NCBI GenBank assembly: GCA_934047225.1
Contig: OW203987.1
Span: forward strand, 3,561,501 to 3,625,500
Source: Ypsolopha sequella
Lineage: Eukaryota > Arthropoda > Insecta > Lepidoptera > Ypsolophidae
DNA: 64,000 bases
Reading direction: 5' to 3'
How positions within the stretch are numbered: position 1 is the first letter of the stretch; each line of letters opens with the position of its first letter. Below the pieces are notes generated by a model. That model saw only the letters and a list, made by a program, of their open reading frames with translations, had not been told where the DNA came from and searched no databases. Shown piece by piece: positions 24,203-36,525 of the stretch. The translations under genes were made by a program, and so were the position numbers.

Positions 24203-24714
24203 TCACTACATCACTACATAGTATAAAACAAAGTCGCTTCCCGCTGTCTGTCTGTCCCTATGTAAGCTTAGATCTCTAAAACTACGCAACGGATTTTGAT
24301 GCGGTTTTTTTTAACAGATAGAGTGATTCAAGAGAAAGATTTATATGTATAATACATGTAGAGAAACACTGATAATTTTAGAGGTTTCTAATAGGTGATG
24401 TCGTAAATAAACACATTTTTGCGCTTACATTGCAAACGCTGTCTGAACAGTATGAGATAGATCAAAATAATGTACTACAGTATTGTACACCTTAAAAAAG
24501 TGTACAAAAAAGTTCGCGATGGTATATGTCTATCTCTTAGGAATAACCCACAATAACCACTTTTTATCCTTTACTTTTTACGAGAAATTATGGCTTATTT
24601 ACGAAGCGATTTTAAGCAATACAGCATTAATCCTTATCCAATTAAGAATAGAGACATTCTGTAGTATATTTAGTATCAGCATTGCACCCGTGCGAAGCCG
24701 GGGCGGGTCGCTAG
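24203..24714 (+). mobile_element. Helitron-type non-autonomous element
   Basis: Starts TCACTACATAGTATAAAACA (first TC at 24203 or, after a small duplication, 24211) and ends GAAGCCGGGGCGGGTCGCTAG just before T at 24715. TC start, CTAG end, a GC-rich hairpin before the end and insertion between A and T are Helitron hallmarks. It closely matches 56529-57018. No replicase or helicase frame. Confidence 0.8.
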
Positions 24715-25030
24715 TAATATATAAAGCACTAAGTAGCCCAAAGTTGACCGTTATCTCTAGTATAATACTATATAAAAAAAAAAAAATTTTTAGGAAACTC
24801 TGTTTTTACCAACGGCGACGCTGGGCTTCCTTTTCCCTAAGGGTCTTGGGGCGGGAAGTTCGCAAAGAGAAAACCGATAACTAAATCGAGTAAAAGCTGT
24901 ACAAATCCATTATATAATAGAAGAATAATTCTTGTAGCTATTCGACATTCGAGTCCTTCGATCGACAATATTGATCAAAGTTCGAGTCTAACGAACGGCA
25001 CACGATAACTCATACTCAGAACTACACTCG

Positions 25031-25742
25031 GCGTCAAAAAAATCGCACCTTTTGAAAAATTTACATCAAACAACTTTCATTCATATTTGGAATCAATTAT
25101 AAGGGAACTATTTAGTATCAATTGAAAGGACATTTAACGACCTTGAAATAAACAATTGTTTCATTTCAATCACAAAACAAATCTCTCGAGTAAATAGTGT
25201 TGAAAAAAGTATTGCTCAAATATTTTGTTGTTTTAAGGCCCTTAATATCGCCAAATGGGTACTTTCTAAAGCCTACTCCTCTTTTATGGCCAAACCAAAA
25301 ATATTGAAAAAATCTATTATGGATTATCAACTCTAGGACAACATATGCAACATTTTTCTTTTTCGTACCACCAAAACTTCTATATGAAAAATTGTTTGAA
25401 CTGAATGGTGTTTTTTTGGCTTGAATTTTCTACTGCTCCTAAGCGGCTTAGGTGATTTAATTCATTTATGCTTTGATAAATAGATAAACTTGATAGCTAT
25501 AAATATAACATAGAATTATTCAATGGAACAATGACGCCTATGTGAAAAGTATTATTTTCTCCTATTTTGCCCTTTCAAGGACGCAGCGAGCGTCGTAACA
25601 GCCACCAAGCATTGTGCACTGATTTGAACGTTATTTCAATGTCGTTTCCGTCGATATTCATACAGACAAACATCGAGCTGCTAATTTGGCGACGGCAATC
25701 GCCTTAAGTAAATTTTTCAAAAGGTGCGATTTTTTTGACGCA
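25031..25742. mobile_element. Foldback element with a nested TTAA-bounded element
   Basis: The outer ends are perfect inverted repeats of about 33 bp, GCGTCAAAAAAATCGCACC at 25031 and its complement ending at 25742. Inside, about 25242-25705 is a reverse-orientation copy of the 62979-63442 element, entering at TTAA and leaving at CGCCTTAA. Confidence 0.7.
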
Positions 25743-26244
25743 GAGTGTATACACCTGCTGCAGTTTACTCACTAACGAACGTAACGCCTCGTTAGACGAT
25801 TTGTTGAGTTAACGACCTCTTATCACAGCTACTTGCATAGGTTATATGAAACAAAACACGTAGCGGGTACTTAGTTCACTCGATAGTATTGCAATAATGG
25901 CAATAATGGGAACAATGATTTTTAACCGAGTACCTATATCTACATTGCAGCCTGCTGACCAACACCTGTGTGAAAATTAACTACTACAAGAGACTACATT
26001 TCTTTTTTTAACGTATACGTAAAAGTGCAACTAAGTGCACAAGATTATAGACAAATCGCACACACAGTGCAAATGTGGAGTTGCCACCCAGACCATGCTC
26101 CACCTGCGTTCATGCCCTGTTTGTCCGAGCTCCTGCACGTGGGAAGACCTCTGGAAGGCTACGGCAAATGCAATTGACCTGGCCACCTATTGCAAATCAT
26201 TTCTGTGATGTTTAACCAACAACACGAAAAGAAGAAGTGCACGA

Positions 26245-26560
26245 ATAAAACAGAAGAGCATATAAGTGCACATTTGAAGTAGAGCAAATAAGTGCACAAT
26301 GAAATAGTAGAGCAAATAAGTGCACATATGAAGTAGAGCAAATAAGTGCAAAATGAAATAGTAGAGCATATAAGTGCACATATGAAGTAGAGCAAATAAG
26401 TGCACAATGAAATAGTAGAGCATATAAGTGCACATATGAAGTACATATGAAGTAGAGCAAATAAGTGCACAATGAAATAGTAGAGCATATAAGTGCACAT
26501 ATGAAGTACATATGAAGTAAAGCAAATAAGTGCACAATGAAATAGAGGCATTGAGTATTG
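26245..26560. repeat. Minisatellite of ~54-bp dimers
   Basis: Two related ~27-bp halves, AGCAAATAAGTGCACAATGA and CATATAAGTGCACATATGAA, alternate. Two dimers have an extra GTACATATGAA. The long minus-strand frames here have no protein character. Confidence 0.93.
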
Positions 26561-26684
26561 CACAAGAGTAAGACTACGGAAGAGTTACTTCAAAGCAATT
26601 AATACGAGTATATTCAATACAAAGGTCTCTGCGATTCTCCGTGCTATTCATTTACATACTCGTACTCACAATTTTAACTTAAAC

Positions 26685-26804
26685 ACGTTTTAACTTATTT
26701 GATAGGACTAAACTTAATTTAAGCATTCTGTCTTTTTCTTTCGGCATCGAAAAGACAAAAACAGGAAGCTTGAAATAAGGCTAGTCTTGTCAAATAAGTT
26801 AAGT
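26685..26804. mobile_element. Foldback element, TCGATTCGG family, diverged copy
   Basis: ACGTTTTAACTTATTTGATA and its complement around the same CTTTTTCTTTC/GAAAAGACAAA loop. The outer GGTATCGATTCGG ends are missing. Confidence 0.75.
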
Positions 26805-27196
26805 AGTAAATCGACAAAAATGTGTGTTGTTCAATTTGCATTTTATTTCTGAATTAATACCATATTATATAACACCCATCATATACATATATCATACTAA
26901 GTAATAATATTCATAAAACTATTTTTAAATACAAAGTCATGTTGTGGTTAATAGATGTTTTTGACTGTTACATCTAAACCCAACTTACTGACAATTACTT
27001 GCTTTGTCCGTAGCTTGTGACCACCCTCATGAGGAAAATATGCCTTGTCGACATTAGAAGCCGTACCACCAGAGCCACCACAGGTTGTTGCATCGTATCA
27101 AGTCACTCGCCCGTTACAGACTTTTGTAGATATTATGTAAGCCATAGTAGATGCTACTGATTGTTGGCACTTGGCGGAATTTATAAAACATTGATT

Positions 27197-27879
27197 AAAA
27201 AACACTTGTACTTATCCACATATACAGTAAACTTTATTATGCCCGACCGGTTTCGCTGCAAAGCATTTTCTAGGGCCTTTTACAAATCCTTACTAACAAA
27301 GAAAATAATTGGCATAGATTAAATTATGTTAAGGTGTGTTAATTCGAAAACACACCTGTATTTTCGAAGTATTGGTCTAAAAAACCTCCTGATGATGAAT
27401 ATTTTTACGAAAAGGCTACAACTTCCATTTGCACTCGTGTGACGTCACTTGAGTAATGGCTGTTTAGAAATGTGTCCTTTGCTATCAAGATAAATTTATA
27501 ATAATTTGCTTCAGACTAATTTGACAGCTAGATGACAGATTAGTAGACAGATAGAGACAGACCCCTTTTTTTATAAGCAATCACACATCACAATCAGTAT
27601 AATGTCTAAAATTCTCAAGTGACAAGGTCATAGGATTCTTTAAAAAATCATAATAAAATAATGGTTGATTTATTTACCAAAATAATGAAAACCATGTCCT
27701 AAAATGACGTAAATACTCTGAAAAAAAAATTAAAAACATCTTTTAGAAATTAAGCCATGGGAATTTAATACTACAACTATGTCTAAAAATGACGTGCAAT
27801 CCTGGAAAATGCTTTACATCGAAACCGGTCGGGCATAATAAACTTTACTGTATATGTAAATAAGTTCAAGTGTTTTTTG
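27197..27879. mobile_element. Large foldback element with CCCGACCGGTTTCG arms
   Basis: Arms of about 75 bp (AAAAAACACTTGTACTTATC to GCAAAGCATTTTC, and complement) with a few mismatches enclose about 530 bp. The inner segment 27320-27500 recurs at 63806-64000 (CTGTTTAGAAATGTGTCCTT and GTGTGACGTCACTTGAG). Confidence 0.8.
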
Positions 27880-27950
27880 TAAGTTCCTGGAAAGACCAAT
27901 CAACGGCTCGCCTACGTTCATTCCCCAGTACCTGTACGAGCACCCTGGGG

Positions 27951-28107
27951 GTCTACCGCGTAATTCTCATTTTCATCAACATCAACTTGAGATTGAAATT
28001 TGACGTGCGTGCGACGACGCCCGCCTAACATGCCATCTCTTTTGCACGCGTTGAATTTCGCATGCATTTGCTTGAAGTTGATACAAATGAGAATTACGCG
28101 GTAGAGC
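27951..28107. mobile_element. TCTACCGCGTAATTCTCATT MITE, copy 1
   Basis: 157 bp with ends TCTACCGCGTAATTCTCATT and its complement, outer CCTGGGG/CCCCTGG also inverted. Inner TCAACTTGAGATTGAAATTT. Copy 2, inverted, at 55262-55418. Confidence 0.85.
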
Positions 28108-28817
28108 CCCTGGTCTCATCGTCGGTTATATCAGGCGCGGTACTGGACACTCGCAACACATAATACTCAGAGATAATATTCAAAATAAAACACTTATAAA
28201 ATCTATGTATGCACGAATTTAATCATGTAAGCTTTATAGCACAAGTAAGAGCTAAAGTTGAAATTGTGCAATAGTACAACGTACATGTGCCAATTGACCA
28301 TTACACGTTTATTGCAGGTTACCGATCGTCGCAGGTCGTTCACGTTCCGTGGAACACCTACACCTATTGTAAATACTGTAAATGTTACAACCACCTGTGT
28401 CACCATTATGTATTGTTTCATTGCTGCACAGATTAAAATATTATGTTCCATTGAAAACATATTGTGTAAATATTAACATACCTACTTCTAAATTGTACAG
28501 TCCAAAGGATGTATTGAGGTTGTGGGGATTTCTCTCTACAGTTGTATACCTCTAGAATCTAGATGATTGAATGAATGAAGAGCACCGTATATAAGGTGAA
28601 ATTTATTCAACTGCCTGAATTCATACTGGAGACTCGGTTAGTGATCAGGAACAATGTTTAACGACTAGTAAGGTGAAATTCGAAAAAAATGCTTTTTTGC
28701 TCCTATACTGCCTATACTAGAATTTGTAATTGAACTAGTCCAGTGTGAATGGGAGCAAACATTTTTTTTTGCGATTTCCAAGAATGTGGTAATTGAACCT
28801 CGTTCCTGATCACTAGC

Positions 28818-29180
28818 AAATTCAAATTCAAATTCAAATAGTTTATTTTGCAAAGCAGGTATAGATATATACACTTTTTACACGTCAAATTTAATCTAAT
28901 AAAGAAAATATATGTAATAAAATAATAAATGTACATGAACTAAATTAAAGGTTTATTTAATTTATGTAGCAATATATTTACGATTAAAATGATAGGTAAA
29001 ATATATATTATACAAGGTAAAATCCAATCAGCCGCCCGAACCCATACCGGAGACCCGGCCAGGGACCAGGAACAAGGTTCAATGATCACCAACCGAGCCC
29101 CCAGCACGAATCCAGGCCGAAATAGCCGAGTCTCCAGTATGAATTCAGGCGGTTGATTAAATTTCACCTTGTATATTTAT
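28818..29180 (-). repeat. Third copy of the AATTTGAATTTG-tailed repeat
   Basis: Starts with three AAATTC-type tail units and AGTTTATTTTGCAAAGC. It matches 49865-50170 nearly base for base through GGAGACCCGGCCAGGGACC. It then diverges at 29125, where the sequence turns into ...GAGTCTCCAGTATGAATTC and TACAAGG-type ends like those at 28590-28680. Confidence 0.75.
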
Positions 29181-29228
29181 GAAGAAAACAACCGCTAATG
29201 TGGAGTGCGTATATTTCACTGATTGATT

Positions 29229-29307
29229 GTTTGCAAAATAAGTAAACTATAAAATGCTTACGCTAAAGTATTACGAAATAATAATCTTTGGACAGTTGAC
29301 TGTACAG
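29229..29307. repeat. Half copy of the TGTACAGGCAACTG element
   Basis: GCAAAATAAGTAAACTATAA to TTTGGACAGTTGACTGTACA matches the right half of 10412-10647, with one arm only. Confidence 0.75.
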
Positions 29308-31014
29308 AGGTTACGGGTCAACGTGAGAAAATATGCTTCAAAGGCTTCTTTAAACCCTTGTTGTTGACACACGAAGACAAGTGTCTAATATACATACGCT
29401 TGGAAATGACATGCACTGAGTTACGTCACGTTTGAGTGCACTTTGGATGCAACACGACTTGCGATATAAACTTATACCTAGTTTGAAGCCGCAAGTTGTC
29501 CCCATACTGTACATGACATGCGGCCTCACTGCAGTCGCAAACTGCGCCGCATTCCAAAATGTATCTTTACATAAACCACTGCAATGACTCAGCAATAATA
29601 AGAATGACTCGTGTCCATATGAAAAAAAATGCGGAGCAAATCGATGCCACACTAAAAAAAAGGGCCAAGTTAAAAAACACGCGAAAAAGAAAAGCTTATA
29701 TAACTCATTGAAATAATTGAAGATGGTAAAGTTGATGCCGGGCCCAAATTACTTTTTCGAATTTTCCACCCTTTCAATGTGTTCTCTGTAGCTTTAAATA
29801 AATAAAAAACAAAGGGGGTTCTCACGTAGCTTTAAAAATTTTTAATCTCTAAACATTGAGCACTTTTGTTATTATTATTATAAGAATTACAATTAAATGG
29901 AAAAAGTTAGCCTTTGAGACGATGCGCGATGATAATTTTATTTATTTAATCGTATGGCTTATAAAAGTTTACGAGTCGTTCATAATATTATTGGGAATGT
30001 CTTTAGCCATTCAGCTGCGGGGGATGAAGTTGCTCACGTCCGTCGGAATTACCCTTGTCACCCTGCACGTGTCCCCCGGGTGGTGCTAAACGAGCAACAA
30101 CTGCTGGCTGCCGTACCCGTCCTCCAAGACCTCACGGCACAGAATTACCAAGTCGTTCAGAAATGTTAGCCATTCAGAAATGTTAGTTGTCAGTCGTTAA
30201 CCATACGAACAGCTTTGTTCAAACCTCAAAAGGCCCTTCTAAGAGCCCCGCGATGATAATGAAAGACATTTTCATTTCAAAAAAGTATCTGCACTTGACC
30301 CCTACAAGTTAAAAAAACCGATCAAGTGCGAGTAGGCCTCGCGTCCTGAGAGTTCCATAACATTTAAATAAGTTAATACACTTGAATAATTTCAATAGAA
30401 ATTACAAACTTATAAAACTACAAAATTTATGAAACAAAACTGCAAAATTAAGTTGGATGCGTATTCGGGGACGTAACCCTAGAAGTACATAAAAATCGGC
30501 GTTTTCAGTATTTGTTGTTTAAATACAGAATATGGTACAAAATATACAGAAATTACAAATTCCTAACTACTTTGGTCTTTGAGATAGATACCGTAACAAA
30601 AATGATCTAAAAATTACAACTTTGATAGCCCCCCATTTCTTTATTTTTGAAGATAAAAATGAATAAAAAATATATTTAGCTAGAGAAGCGTGACATACGG
30701 ACGGACAGACAGACAGGACAGCGGAGTAACATTAATAGGGCTCCGTTTTGCCCTTTGGTTACGAAACCTTAAAAACAACACATAAATTTAATAAATCCCC
30801 TTTTGCCAAAATTTGAGCTCTTGTTTCACAATAAAACAGGCTGAGATACAGAAAGTTTTTCACTATCTACTTTCCGTAGGCTAACTTTCTGCTTTTAATT
30901 ATTATTTTTTTTACTTAAATAAAAAAAATCGGTTAATCTATGCGAATTGAAATTTATAAAGCTGCGTAAGCACACCCTAAACTTTGTTTAAAAATATGAA
31001 AAAAAAAACTTCGT
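29308..31014. other. Mostly unassigned, one repeat fragment
   Basis: 30000-30180 is GC-richer (GTGTCCCCCGGGTGGTGC; CCGTACCCGTCCTCCAAGAC) but has no convincing frame. 30645-30780 (GGACGGACAGACAGACAG; GGGCTCCGTTTTGCCC) belongs to the GGTTCCGT repeat family. Confidence 0.4.
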
Positions 31015-31191
31015 GAGTAAGTATGGGCATTTCTTCTAGGAGGACCGCCAAGAATGGCGGAATCTTCGAAAGGCCTATGTCCAGCAGTGGTTGAACCAGA
31101 TGAATGAATGGATGGATGTAACTCCATTGATGAAATGTGGAAGGAGCAGAAGCAGTGTATCAGGCAGGATGGTAACAGATGAAGATCTGGT

Positions 31192-31332
31192 CCTCTAAAA
31201 AGGCCGTTTTGCATGAATCACATTATGATTTTGTTCTAGGGCCGTCTCTTTTGCACGCGTGAAAAAACTCTGACTCTATCCTACCTTCAAATCATTTTAT
31301 GATTCACCCAAGTCGGCCTTTTTAGATCCCCT
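31192..31332. mobile_element. Foldback element
   Basis: TCTAAAAAGGCCGTTTTGCA at the left versus GTCGGCCTTTTTAGA at the right, with inner TGAATCACATTATGATTTT / AAATCATTTTATGATTCA. Arms about 38 bp with mismatches. Confidence 0.75.
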
Positions 31333-32071
31333 GTTGTCTCCTCCTGGTGCGTTGGAAGAAAACTCGAAACCCTGTAGTGTACCTATGTATGTAAGAAAAG
31401 AAAATCAAACAAGCCTGTTGTAAGAACAAATTGACCAAGTTATAAAATCCGAGCTAGCCGATAACAGGCCCTACATTACGGGTCATAAACCCATAGCGCT
31501 ATAATAGAGAGAAGGGAGCTGGCTATTTCGGTGCACCTTGTTTTACAGCAGGAAAGTACTTTCTACTTACCTATTTATAAGTTAACCGCTCTCGGCTTCT
31601 GTAGAATGAACCGAATCAAACAAAATGGACTTTAGAATAATAGCTATTTACTGGCAAATTAAAATTAGAGCATTTATAACTAGTATAATAGTGCTTGCAA
31701 GATGTTGGGTCCAAAATTAGAAAGCAATTTCAACTAGGTAGCTACGGCCATAAGAATAAACTGCAACTCATTATAACACAAATTAGTTTTACAATAACTT
31801 GTCGATCTGAAATAGGTGTTACATATAGATACGTAGATACAGGAAGTTAATTAACAAATTATATCACAAGTATTTCCTCTATACTCTATAGACCGTTCAT
31901 GTTAATTTAAATAGATAATTACAGCAGTGTTCAAAGATATATTTCATTTGACCATACTCGTAGTTAACTTCGAAAAATACACTACGACAAAAAAGATTGG
32001 TAGCATCAAATAAAACTCAGCTCAGCTCCAGCTCGCCAGAAGTCGCATGAATCAGAAGAAAGTCAATTGGT

Positions 32072-32197
32072 TCACAAATTACTCACACAAACCAAGACAG
32101 CAATCGGCAACAAAATCATCATAATTGTCAGTTGACCTGCGCCAGCGTTCCCGTGCCCGTTCTGTGAGTGACCTCCACTAGCTGTAGCTGATGCCAT
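32072..32197 (-). CDS. Candidate short membrane-segment ORF or first exon
   Basis: Minus-strand ATG-to-TGA frame of 41 codons in otherwise unassigned sequence. The product starts MASATASGGHSQNGHGNAG, a Gly/Ser/His-rich head. A hydrophobic segment LTIMMILLPIAVLVC follows, directly before a good splice donor (TGT|GTGAGT, near 32085). It could be a first exon of a small membrane protein, a micropeptide, or chance. The 250 bases upstream are less AT-rich than the surroundings and are not repeated elsewhere in the window, as a promoter/5' UTR might be. I do not recognise the protein. Confidence 0.3.
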   Translation of the reverse strand: MASATASGGHSQNGHGNAGAGQLTIMMILLPIAVLVCVSNL

Positions 32198-33159
32198 TGT
32201 AAGCCGCACCAATCAAATTTGCAATGGCCCGGATGTTTTGTGAGCTGATACTTGGTCCCATGGCCATCTGTGACGTGTGATAGCATTCATAAAACGACTA
32301 GCTATACACAGTGCAACACATCTCTCCTTGAGAGTCCATAGATGAAAGGTATTGGCGTTTCTGAAGTTGGTCTGTCGTCTCTCCCATCTGTCGCGTCGCA
32401 TCATTCGCCGCAGCTAACTTCACTCAAGCGACTTTAAGTTTGACGCGAACATAACTAAACTCCGTTTACTAATTCTGCTGCAACTTCAGTAGGATGCATA
32501 ACAACAATATTTCGAGGCGACTCCCGCGTTAAATTACTTATGGCCTATTGTGTTTCGATGCCACATCGGCCCGAGGTCAGCACGAATGGTCAATTGGTAT
32601 CATCTTCAATTGACACATCGATCGCAATAAGCATCTGCTTACTTGGAGTACCCGTTCTAAAATTCGAAGAGGTAATACTTCACATACGGTCATTGGCTTT
32701 CTATACAGCACTGAAAAACCCGTGTCTAAAATATGGTCATTTCAAATTATCCTTATAGACTGCTAAGTGTTTGACAGACCTGACATAGTTTGCACTTTAT
32801 TTTGGTAATTATTGATACCGTAATAAAATATCAACATGTAGCACACAATCCTTGATCAATGTAATGTCAAGTAGAGCCGCAGGTTCCAAACCCTGATAAT
32901 GTAACATTCGTTTTGTATCATCTATCTCAGTGTCGGTTTCGTTTAGCAATGCCATTGTATTCAGATTATTTATATTATCAACTACAATTACTAGATTCTC
33001 AATTATTTCCTAAACATTTTACTGTGTAAACAGTTTATCGCAGTGTCGTAAACAATTCTGTTGACAATTTACACAATTGAACATTTGTCTAGGTGGAGTA
33101 TTGTTATCTAAACAATTATTGTCTCCAGACGCAGTTGTTTGTTTACTCTCCACTATAGT

Positions 33160-33640
33160 TTACCAGGTTCATCCATCAGCCTAGTTCGTCCACTGCTGGA
33201 CATAAACCTTTCCAGGACTTTGCCACTCCCGGCGGTCATCCTGGAAGAATGGCCCATACTCACACACGCTGGGCAGGCGGGTTCGTGAGCGCGGTGCCGG
33301 AACCCTCGCACCAGTGACGCCGCTGCCTGTCACCAGTCTGTTCCATATAAGGCTATTAGGGATGGATATACCGCCATCCATCAGTCCCAGGCATGGTGGA
33401 CCTCCTAGTTTTTTGCCTGTGAGCTGTCCTCTTACTCTCCCCCGAATTACTTCGAGGGGGTCTCCAAGCAAGATGGTGGTACCTCCACAGTCGAGCCCGG
33501 CATCAGCTCTAACACCTTTTACCAGGTTAAGCTCCTGGAAATTTACTTTTATATCGTAAATATACCTTTCACACACATTCAAAGGAAGTGTAAAACAGGT
33601 ACCTGAGACTATTGCCAAACGAGACATCTAGGTTCTAGTT
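33160..33640. repeat. CCACTGCTGGACATA-type lepidopteran repeat
   Basis: TCCACTGCTGGACATAAACC, TTTGCCACTCCCGGCGGTCA, ACACGCTGGGCAGGCGGGTT, then TGGTGGACCTCCTAGTTTTT. Shorter relatives at 31015-31130 (inverted), 47985-48030 and 48285-48415. The CTGCTGGACATAGGCC motif is a well-known 3' segment of lepidopteran LINE-derived repeats. Long frames here are not conserved. Confidence 0.6.
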
Positions 33641-34104
33641 CTGGCCCAGCATTTGAGAGCAAATGAAAAAGGTTAAAGCAAGATGAATTGAAACACCGCA
33701 TCAGCCATGAATGATATTATGATGAATGGATCAATAAAACTATTTTGTTAATCTATTTATTCCTTATACGTTAAGTTGTTAACGGTTATACGGGTGAATC
33801 ATAGTTAAGTATAGACTTAGATTCACTTACTAATAAATAAACCGTTGCGTGTCCTTAACGTGAACAATGAATGGAGCCAGGATCTGCATCCGATGACGCA
33901 TGTTTCCTAGCTAACTTCTGATAATATTTTTATTAAGATTAATTGTTAGTCATCAATTATGTCTTGTGTGACCCGCGGGTCACGTCACAAAGGTTTAAGG
34001 GTCGATTCTCCGCATTTGTAACAAAATATTAATAATTATAATAACGGCCAAAACACAACTTTTAGCTAAGAGAAATGTATACCAATAGGTTGCTTTGTGC
34101 ATAA

Positions 34105-34500
34105 TAGTAGTTTATGCTACTAGGGCGAAAAGAAATAAATTTCGAGGACGATTTAAAACACGAGCGTAGCGAGTGTTTTAAACGTAACCGAGTAATTTAT
34201 TGCTTTTACGCCCGCGTATCATACTACATTTTTCAATGCATAGTGTGAGGAAATGAAAACAAATATAATCTTGTGAACTTTAAATTATAATTGGCTCAAA
34301 AGGACTGTATCCATAGCCGTTAAACGGTGTAAAAAAAAGTATAACGTCTATGGTACACAGGAAAGGCTGCAGGTTAGCCAACCATTGTTAATCAATTAAA
34401 AAAATAATAATAATAAAGCCCTAGGGCAAAATAATCGACTTTCTGTTCGGTTTTGATGCATAAAAAGTGGGCCTTTACGAGCACATGCATTGAAAACATA
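34105..34500. repeat. GCCCTAGGGCTTTATTATT family, inverted copy
   Basis: GTTTATGCTACTAGGGCGAA to GGCCTTTACGAGCACATGCA, reverse complement of the copies at 19870 and 40345. An extra GAGCGTAGCGAGTGTTTTAA hairpin lies near the left end. Confidence 0.75.
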
Positions 34501-34868
34501 TTTTAATGATATTAAAATAACTATAAAACAGTTGGATTTTCGATAGGCGTGGATACCAGCCGTAAATTCCTAAAATAATCTATTATCACGCTTATAGAAA
34601 ATACAATTATTTTAAAGCTACCACAATGTCATTGAAAATACGTTTATACTTATAGTGAACTTTTGGTATACATTGCTCTTAGCTACAAGTTTTATTTTAG
34701 CCGTTATAATTATTTCTTTATATTCTGTTACAAATATGGAGAATCAACCCTAATGCTTATCATCCCACATACCGAGTTGGTACTATACTGGGTAGGGATG
34801 TTCAAGTTTTTATTGCTCATTATGTCATCATATTTCACCACTTTTATAAGATATTTTCAAGCATAAAG

Positions 34869-35466
34869 TAGGGATGCAACGATACCGATGCCGATAATCG
34901 TAAACCGCAGGTTATCGTTATTTTTGACGATCATCGGTATCGTAAAACGTATTACGATTTATAACGAATCTTAAAACTAGTTTGATGTAATTTTTTTCGT
35001 GAAAAGGAATGCTTCAGATCACAACTACATGATTGAAATTAATGCTTATTTAAATGCACCCAATGCAGAGATGGATACAACAAACTATTCAAGCTATTGG
35101 AAAAAAATACAGTAATTCCGAATTTGAAAAAATTGGCTCATAAATATTTGTCCATCAAACCAGCTACCGTAGATTCAGAAAGATTGTTTTCTACAGCTGG
35201 TTTGATCCATACGGATATACGAAATAGACTAAAACCTGATAATTAATGTTATGTTTTCTAAACAAGACTTTAAAAGAAGTTGAATTTAATTATGTTACAT
35301 AAAGGTGGTAAATTGTCTAAAATTTAAATAAATGTTGATTTTACTCAATTGTCTTGATTTATTAGATGTAAATAAAAAAATCGTAATGCATTCGTTATCG
35401 TATTCGCTATTACGATGTATTCGTCATTCGTATCGGTATCGTAATAGACATATCGTTGCATCCCTA
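34869..35466 (+). mobile_element. hAT-type transposon remnant
   Basis: About 600 bp with inverted ends TAGGGATGCAACGATA (34869) and TATCGTTGCATCCCTA (35466). The ends are extended by imperfect ATCGGTATCG-type repeats. Flanks CATAAAG and CATAAAAG resemble an 8-bp target duplication with one slip. It carries a hAT C-terminal fragment (next entry). Too short and broken to be autonomous. Confidence 0.75.
35000..35246 (+). pseudogene. hAT transposase C-terminal dimerisation-domain fragment
   Basis: Open stretch reading NASDHNYMIEINAYLNAP, then SSYWKKNTVIPNLKKLAHKY, LSIKPATVDSERLFSTAG and IHTDIRNRLKPDN. The P-x-L-x-K-L-A-x-K-Y-L followed by SERLFSTAG is the hATC signature. It ends at a TAA. The following bases, read in another frame, continue in the same style (MLCFLNK-like), so the stop reflects an indel. 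The DDE core is missing. Confidence 0.75.
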
Positions 35467-35724
35467 CATAAAAGTATTTCTTCTAGTAAAGCTACTAAAA
35501 TAAACCAAGCTGTAGTGGAGCGGGACGGAACAGCCGACGCGACGACCGACGACGGTACAGAACTTACAAGAACTATTGTGAGACATTGTTCCCTACAAGT
35601 AACACTGTGAAAGGTTTAAGAACTGCTAGTGCAAGTTTTGTAGAAAAAATACACTTGCTTACAAGAATAATTAACTTAATTAATTGCTGATGATAACAAA
35701 GTATTTGACACTGTAAGGAATATA

Positions 35725-35945
35725 TGTTAGGCAAGCCGTAGAAGGACGTATGCTGACCAAATCGGCAACAAGAAAGGATCAAAGAGAAAGGGAAAGTCAA
35801 AAAGCACCCGGAATAGAAGAGCTTGTATTGGTTGATGGATTTGGATGAGGCGAAAGAGGTGTGCCATTATCGTAGTAGATGGAAATCTGTGGTCCTTGTC
35901 TTCGCCTCCGGGAGACAGAAGTGAGTATATGTATGTCGACACAGT
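35725..35945 (+). repeat. LINE 3' fragment with ATGTATGT tail
   Basis: GGAATAGAAGAGCTTGTATT, AGGCGAAAGAGGTGTGCCAT, CGTAGTAGATGGAAATCTG, then CCGGGAGACAGAAGTGAGTA and TATATGTATGT. Recurs at 62330-62485 with a GTATGTATGTATGTAAG tail. A 3'-tailed non-LTR fragment by appearance. Confidence 0.6.
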
Positions 35946-36054
35946 AGGTCCATGTTTAGATGGTTTCCAGGAATTGCTCCTGTCATTATAAAATCCTGAT
36001 TAGTCTCAGTCACACAGACCAAAGAGTTCCGTATCGTTCAGCCTTCTCGTTAAA

Positions 36055-36525
36055 TTAAGGCGTATGACCACGCTAAATAAGCAACTCGATGTGTGTCGGT
36101 ACAAATATCAACGGAAACGACATTGAAATAATGTTCATTTCAGCGTGCCTTGAAAAGTGGCTGTTACGACAACCACTGCGTCTCCGGCTAGCGCAAAATA
36201 GGAGAAAATAATACTTTTCACATGGACGCCATGAAAGGAAAAAAAATTTGAACTTGAATTTTTTAGATCTAATAATTTCCTATAATTTGGTGAAATAATA
36301 ATTAAAATCGCTTAAGGCGTTTGGAAGGAGTAAGAGAATTCTTGTGTTAATCATGTGAAACTTTCGTTTTTTTTTGTCAAAACTTACAATAGAAAAACAG
36401 TTTATGAAACTTGAAATTTATTTTTGACTCTATAATGCCTATCATATATTGTTATGAAAGTTTTTGGACCACCCGTGTGGGAGGAGTAGGCCTTCAAAGA
36501 CAGGTCGAAATTGCAGTCGCCAAAT
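36055..36525. repeat. TTAA-bounded element, second subfamily, copy
   Basis: TTAAGGCGTATGACCACGCT, then ACGACATTGAAATAATGTTC and GGAGAAAATAATACTTTTCAC, same orientation as 62979. The right boundary is eroded near 36525. Confidence 0.6.

Noticed and set aside
26159..26565. Three minus-strand frames of 116-134 codons rich in CTYLLYFIC repeats
   Set aside because: Artefact of the ~54-bp dimer array at 26245-26560; apparent membrane character comes from the repeat composition.
33181..33627. 148-codon minus-strand frame and 81-codon plus-strand frame
   Set aside because: Both lie wholly in the CCACTGCTGGACATA-type repeat, overlap on opposite strands and show no domain.
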